DNA of 64,000 nucleotides from Vesta saturnalis. Its lineage: Eukaryota > Arthropoda > Insecta > Coleoptera > Lampyridae. A program made the translations under genes and the position numbers. Each line of letters begins with the position of its first letter. Position 1 is the first letter of the stretch. Below the pieces are notes generated by a model that saw only the letters and a program-made list of their open reading frames with translations, had not been told where the DNA came from and did not search any database. This document shows positions 60,801 to 64,000 of this stretch, piece by piece. The stretch lies in NCBI GenBank assembly GCA_036346205.1, contig JARFJB010001166.1, positions 13,366,001-13,430,000 on the forward strand, in the 5' to 3' direction.

Positions 60801-62143
60801 ACAGGTTAATAATGGAGCGACTCATTACCACAGTTACACATGTCTGGTTAGCACAACTTATTAAACTCTGTTTAGTTTAATTATTTTAAGTGTTTCCTAT
60901 TGGTTAATAATGAACGGTTACATACTTAACACAGTTATGAAGATTGTTACAAGGTAATTTGCTTGAATGGCAGATGTATGTTAGTAAAGCATCTCTAACA
61001 GAATGAGGATCTGCACCTAATATTCCTTGCTCCAAAAATGTGATTTGACCTGTAGCTTCAGAGAGTAACGCTACAGCAGGATGTGAAAGAAGTTGTTTTG
61101 TGATATATTTTTTAATAGACCTATAATACATAAAATAATAATTACGTAGGGTAAGATTACAGTAAAACTAAAGCACCTGTAAAATGTGTCGGTTATGGGA
61201 CATCCACAATCTTTAAAGCAAAAACTCATTGACTGACTTTCTAAAATTGTAACTTTACTTAAAGTATCACCTGAAATAAATGTGTATAAAAAAGCCAATG
61301 CTGATTGGAATGTTCGTCTATATCGTGTACTATAAACTAGAACTTCGGGATGAGTAAGATTTAACAATTTTTGCCAAATTCCAACATAACTCTCTCTTAA
61401 TACATGACCCAATTTTAATAATTGCATAATTCCTTGCATCGTTAATTGTCCTATTTGGCATTGTGTCATGTGAGTTGGCAGTACGGGAAAGCCGTGAAAC
61501 GAACCAGGACCAATCCATGATATTTTTCCTAATATAGTTAAGTTGTGTAGATATTCCTAAATAGGATATATTCGTAAACAAATTTGAGGTCAAGTGTGCA
61601 CGTATTGTGATAACCTACCTGATATAGTTTTAAATATGGATTCTCTCTATATCCACAATTAATGTATGAAATATTTGTTACATGTTGAAGAGGACCACGA
61701 TCCCCATGACGAATTAATATTAATAAACCTTTTAAGTTCCACTGTTTGGACTCCAAAATTCCTTTAACAAGTAGTTCAAATAATGGAATAATGTAATTAG
61801 CAAGGAAGTGTGAAATAAATATATGTAAAATAACAAGTGTATCTAAATTGCTCAATGTCAAACAGTGTGGCCCAATTAATGTAAATAAACATATTTAAAT
61901 GGAAGTTTAATAAACGCTACCTTCATTTCCATTTGTAATTTCTTCAGGTAAATTGCAAATCTTAAAAATGCGTTTTGTTTTTACATCAAGTACAAGATTA
62001 TGAAATTGATCTGTTGAAACAGCATTTGTCGGATATTTTGGCTTTGGTTCAAGAAATTTATATACTCCACCGACTAATAATAAAATCCAAATACTTAATA
62101 AGATGTAACAATGCATTGGTTTACGAAATATGTCAATGGACAT
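51869..62143 (-). CDS. PXYLP1: 2-phosphoxylose phosphatase 1-like (complete, 6 exons, 480 aa)
   Basis: A Golgi histidine acid phosphatase family member. In vertebrates PXYLP1 removes the phosphate from xylose in the proteoglycan linker, allowing glycosaminoglycan chains to grow. Exons: 62143-61921, 61761-61619, 61556-61177, 61120-60926, 52418-52280 and 52231-51869. All have GT/AG borders and compatible phases (1, 0, 2, 2, 0). The joined length of 480 codons equals that of vertebrate PXYLP1 (about 480). Residues 12-28 (CYILLSIWILLLVGGVY) form a signal anchor as in type II Golgi enzymes. The catalytic RHGDR lies at residues 92-96 and the second catalytic motif HD at 374-375 (YSGHDHTL). Cys-rich segments fit (FCFKDCGCP; CHSSKLPCNNLHNC). 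Intron 4 is 8.5 kb and full of repeats, while the other introns are 48-159 bp. The frame is intact. Another acid-phosphatase-like paralogue is less likely. Confidence 0.93.
52880..53880. repeat. Degenerate tandem array in PXYLP1 intron 4
   Basis: Related blocks follow each other. The anchor GCTCCAAAGTTGATAG(A)TTTT occurs, with changes, at about 53203, 53342, 53460, 53601 and 53800. AAGTAC(T/C)TTT...GGG and TTATTATCCTACAAAAAA-like words lie between anchors. Monomer length varies from about 120 to 200 bp owing to indels. No coding capacity. An old satellite-like array. Confidence 0.7.
53881..54569. other. Intronic DNA without recognised gene
   Basis: A T-rich, slightly GC-richer part (54050-54470) has an open frame of 82 codons (LLPMLRRNLLCSSITRLLGF), but I recognise no family. 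Reading the minus strand gives no known domain either. It lies inside intron 4. Confidence 0.35.
54570..55335 (-). pseudogene. Mariner-type transposase remnant 7, in intron 4
   Basis: On the minus strand from right to left: an HTH region piece PGGAGRPRTSRTVVLEGAIL (about 55240-55180), then VFTKDDYFNSRNSYICDYEN (first catalytic region, about 54945). INIWGGIIDNTGLGPYLLP follows (about 54850-54790). LNGDYYLHCLRIILPKYFDD and WFQQNGAPVRVGRCLYYR come last (second catalytic region with D changed to N, about 54690). The third Asp block is missing. The lesions include stops and frame changes. Confidence 0.78.
55336..56884. other. Intronic DNA without recognised gene (1.5 kb)
   Basis: AT-rich. A mariner-type end GGGACACCCTG at about 55908 and a TATG-repeat patch near 55920 are visible. 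No coding trace. Confidence 0.4.
56885..57244 (-). other. Unidentified ORF of 119 codons in intron 4
   Basis: The frame begins at a TTG codon; the stop TAA is at 56887-56885. The predicted protein is Lys/Asn/Leu-rich, with a segment ILYLKRPTDVFLEFVSKLLI and a His/Cys cluster (LHLSHFCNKHIKDIYNLLIM). It looks like a helical C-terminal piece of a larger protein, possibly a transposon-derived one. I do not recognise the family. It is on the same strand as the host gene but has no splice signals that fit it as an extra exon. Confidence 0.35.
57245..58071. other. Intronic DNA without recognised gene
   Basis: AT-rich. Around 57893-57970 lies a stretch related to 60645-60715 (shared TTGATTA(A/T)ATTGACTTTA and AATTTTCTGTGGG). 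This is a small dispersed or element-end repeat on both sides of the Tigger-like remnant. Confidence 0.4.
58072..59890 (-). pseudogene. Tigger/jerky-type transposase remnant (CENP-B HTH + DDE_1), in intron 4
   Basis: The left edge after TA reads CAGTGTGACCCTGATAATCC, a Tigger-like terminus. On the minus strand from the right: KRLAGGESGKVSANG (N-terminal HTH, about 59800), GARKTLRNAKYLEIETCLYS and HVPISYEILSAKTMN (CENP-B-type HTH, about 59600-59480). Then, after much loss, VPMDQNVSRLTILFYWKSLL (third catalytic Asp in PMDQ, about 58890). HILSSDEENVVMLLKEINLK follows, and a tail LPLEYIDGTDEPCSSDDEGS (58440-58380). The middle with the first two Asp is missing. This branch of the pogo superfamily is distinct from P1-P9. 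Confidence 0.75.
59891..60925. other. Intronic DNA next to exon 4, no recognised gene
   Basis: AT-rich DNA with the repeat partner of 57893-57970 at 60645-60715. An 86-codon open frame at 60620-60880 covers this repeat and shows no known domain. Confidence 0.4.
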
Positions 62144-62540
62144 GGTTTTAAAAAAAATTAGGGGTTAAAAAGGGGTGATAAAATTAACAAAAGGAATTTC
62201 GGGACAAATTAAAATAAAAACCTACTAACCACAACATTTTCATAATGCGTTATCTTTTAAAATTACGGATACAAATTAATTAATAGAAGTCAAAAAATGA
62301 TAAAAGCTAAAAATAGAACCAATTTGTTTACATCGTAATTATGATTTAATACGAAACCACACGATCATCGCCGAATATGATAAACAAGCCAGTGGCGTAA
62401 CATCACCAAGTAGCAAGTTTTGTAGCATTGATAAAATATTGCAAGAATAAGCTCAGAATTTTTTATGTTTTAAGACGGCGAGCAAAATACACACTTAGTT
62501 CGTCATCTGAACTTATAAATAAGAAAACTGTGTTCAATCT
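62144..62540. promoter_or_regulatory. 5' flank of the PXYLP1-like gene
   Basis: The promoter and 5' UTR of the phosphatase gene must lie here or further right. An AT-rich stretch without a clear TATA box at a fitting distance. No other gene is seen. Confidence 0.35.
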
Positions 62541-62559
62541 ATGCTACTTATTCTTTTTC

Positions 62560-62665
62560 AACTTCAAATTGACACTAAACAATTTCATATTGGCACTAAA
62601 CATCTTCAAATTGGCACTAAACAATTACAGATTGACATTAAACAATATCGAATTGACACAAAGGA
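62560..62665 (+). repeat. 21-bp minisatellite, about five units, in-frame heptapeptide repeat
   Basis: Units of the type AATTGRCACTAAACAATTTC follow each other with a 20-21-bp period. Because 21 is a multiple of 3, the plus strand codes for a seven-residue repeat, Q-x-x-I-x-T-K (QLQIDTK, QFHIGTK, HLQIGTK, QLQIDIK, QYRIDTK). The ORF runs from about 62541 to 62789 but has no recognised family or gene structure. Confidence 0.8.
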
Positions 62666-62669
62666 CACA

Positions 62670-63147
62670 GAATTGGCAATTCTCATAAGAAATAAATTTA
62701 TTTCAAAACAAACATTAGGTATACAACGCAATAAATATAAAGGTATAGTTCTGCCAAGAAAACAAAGTCCCCTGAAGGTGGCGCTTTGATGTCGCCCTTG
62801 CCTTAAAGGTACATTCGGGTTAAAAAGTATCAAGGCGGTAAATTTAAATGTGGCGTGCTGGTGATATTTGCGTTAACTAGGATTTAATTGACTATACTCG
62901 TTAATTTTCTCACATTTGGGATAATTACATGAAATACAAAACTCAATTTTTCTTAAGGGCACGCTTAGATTGAAATAATTGTAGCGTGAATTTAAGCAAA
63001 ATTACTGTTTAAAAACGTACAGAGGTTTACAAATAAACATCGAAATTAAGTTATTTAAAAAGTTATTAATAAAATATACTTAGAAATATTATGAAAGCTA
63101 ACAAAAATTAATAACAGGCAAGTTCATAATTAATTTTGCGAAAAGGA
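62670..63147. other. No recognised gene (480 bp)
   Basis: AT-rich sequence between the minisatellite and the transposase remnant. A small GC-richer patch at 62750-62810 includes CCCCTGAAGGTGGCGC and its reverse-like neighbours. Nothing coding. Confidence 0.4.
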
Positions 63148-63515
63148 TTAAATTGAACGCCCTTCCTCTTCATCTTCGTCATCACTACTTGTTTGCTCGT
63201 CATCGGAAGAACCTGTGTTTACGTTGAAAGGCAAACTTTCCACTGCTTCATCCAGCAATGCATCACGTTTCCGCATTTTTTGTGCTACATTGTCAACGTG
63301 AGCACAATGCTTTTGCCAGTCCGATACGTTGATATCGGCAAAAGCGTTTCGAACTAAATTTTCAATTTCACTACCACGTTGACCAACATTATTCATCGGA
63401 ACCTTGTGTTTTGCTAAACTCTAAATTAATTCTATCGGATTAAGCTCACAATGGTGGCAAGTACAGTGTGGCCGTGCTGCTTTAATAACTCGTCAACATA
63501 GAAAGTTTTGTTGTT
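63148..63515 (-). pseudogene. IS630/Tc1-type transposase C-terminus (PPYHCELNPIE group), broken
   Basis: The minus strand shows FYVDELLKQHGHTVL (about 63508-63465), then in another frame LPPYHCELNPIELI (about 63462-63420; the last catalytic residue is the Glu of NPIE). A stop and frameshifts lie between this and VRNAFADINVSDWQKHCAHV (63348-63290) and an acidic Ser/Asp/Glu tail ending at 63148. The N-terminal two thirds are missing. A LINE begins right next to it. Confidence 0.75.
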
Positions 63516-63522
63516 TTTTTTT

Positions 63523-64000
63523 ATGATTGTGAACGTGCCACCTGCCGCCACCGTACAGAAGAGGAGGCGGCACATGAAGACGCATCAGCCACCTTTAGAA
63601 ACCATCACCGCCCTAGTGGACATACCGTCCACCTCCGCAGCCGCAACCGACAACGCCGAAGAAGAGGCCCGCCCCGGATCTACCAGCCCCGACGACTTCG
63701 TGCTGCAGAAGAAGAAGCCAAAGAAGACGCCGACCGCCCGCCCGTTCGAGCCAACAACGACCGTCAACTCGTACCAGGCCCTCGCAGACACCGAGAACCG
63801 CCCGGACGACATGGAAACAGCAGCGACCAGAGAGAGGGTGCCGCCGGTGATCCTTCGACAGAAAGGTAACTGGGTCGCCTTCTCTCGCGAACTGGACCGA
63901 CGTAGGATAGCCTTCACCCGAGCGAAGGCCATCGCCGAGGGATACAGCATCCAGCCAGCCACGGCTAGGGACCGTGACCTGCTGATGGGGTATATGGATA
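63523..64000 (+). CDS. ORF1 (gag-like) of a Jockey-type LINE, N-terminal part, cut by window edge
   Basis: The frame is open from 63523 (ATG) to the window end, with a second in-frame ATG at 63574. Composition is much more GC- and CG-rich than the neighbours, like the LINE at 1-897. After a charged, low-complexity N-terminus (FVLQKKKPKKTPTARPFEPT) comes VPPVILRQKGNWVAFSRELD, then AKAIAEGYSIQPATARDRDL. This is the PP-x-V...GY-x-I-x-P-x-T-x-x-D pattern of insect Jockey ORF1 proteins just before their RRM/zinc-knuckle region. The boundary to the AT-rich flank is a T-run at 63511-63520. A 5' UTR seems very short, so 5' truncation is possible. It might be the same family as the left-edge LINE; this cannot be tested here. 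Confidence 0.75.
   Translation, partial: MIVNVPPAATVQKRRRHMKTHQPPLETITALVDIPSTSAAATDNAEEEARPGSTSPDDFVLQKKKPKKTPTARPFEPTTTVNSYQALADTENRPDDMETAATRERVPPVILRQKGNWVAFSRELDRRRIAFTRAKAIAEGYSIQPATARDRDLLMGYMD

Noticed and set aside
61330..61593. 87-codon frame in PXYLP1 exon 3 (SWFVSRLSRTANS)
   Set aside because: Shadow frame. The phase set by exons 2 and 4 uses another frame with the conserved phosphatase sequence.
63585..63962. 125-codon open frame on the minus strand
   Set aside because: It is the complement of the LINE ORF1 on the plus strand, which carries the recognisable Jockey pattern.
1..64000. CRISPR array, phage or bacterial operon
   Set aside because: No regularly spaced identical repeats, no bacterial gene families, and introns are present. 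The window is eukaryotic.

Overview
The window looks like AT-rich nuclear DNA of an arthropod, most likely an insect. It has spliced genes with GT/AG introns, animal housekeeping proteins and dense DNA-transposon debris of insect type (mariner with a DUF4817-like N-terminus, pogo/psq, hAT, piggyBac, Jockey, Penelope). The species cannot be fixed from sequence alone. No prokaryotic operon, CRISPR array or rRNA gene is present.

Only three host genes are supported. (1) At 12338-12947 (-) is a ZUP1-like zinc-finger gene of three exons; its peptidase exons are not visible. (2) At 13365-14439 (+), head to head with it across 417 bp, is a complete four-exon mitochondrial 2-oxoglutarate/malate carrier (SLC25A11, 305 aa). 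A decayed tandem copy of its 3' end follows at about 14655-15020. (3) At 51869-62143 (-) is a complete six-exon 2-phosphoxylose phosphatase (PXYLP1-like, 480 aa). Its 8.5-kb fourth intron holds a degenerate tandem array, a mariner remnant, an unidentified 119-codon ORF and a Tigger/jerky remnant.

Everything else that can be identified is mobile DNA. Left flank (1-11.6 kb): 3' end of a Jockey-type LINE, a tRNA-derived SINE with perfect target duplications, several mariner remnants, a Penelope GIY-YIG fragment and a mariner with about 110-bp inverted repeats. Middle (16.8-51.2 kb): nine full or partial elements of one pogo-like (HTH-psq + DDE/D) group, here called P1-P9, flanked by TA. Interspersed are one precisely bounded hAT (8-bp duplication), two piggyBac remnants, mariners, an RT fragment and SINE copies. 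P1 lies nested inside a long-TIR element. Right edge: a mariner-like transposase C-terminus abuts the start of ORF1 of a Jockey-type LINE that leaves the window.

The most interesting pattern is in P1-P9. Each has a G-rich terminal block followed by its own signature word. That word recurs subterminally inside the same element and differs between elements. The intact ones also share a 5'-UTR intron just before the transposase ATG, and carry one of two C-terminal modules: a PHD-like finger (P4, P6) or a short beta-rich 'VLVKF' type domain (P1, P2, P3, P5). All nine copies are broken or nearly so; P6 is the best preserved.
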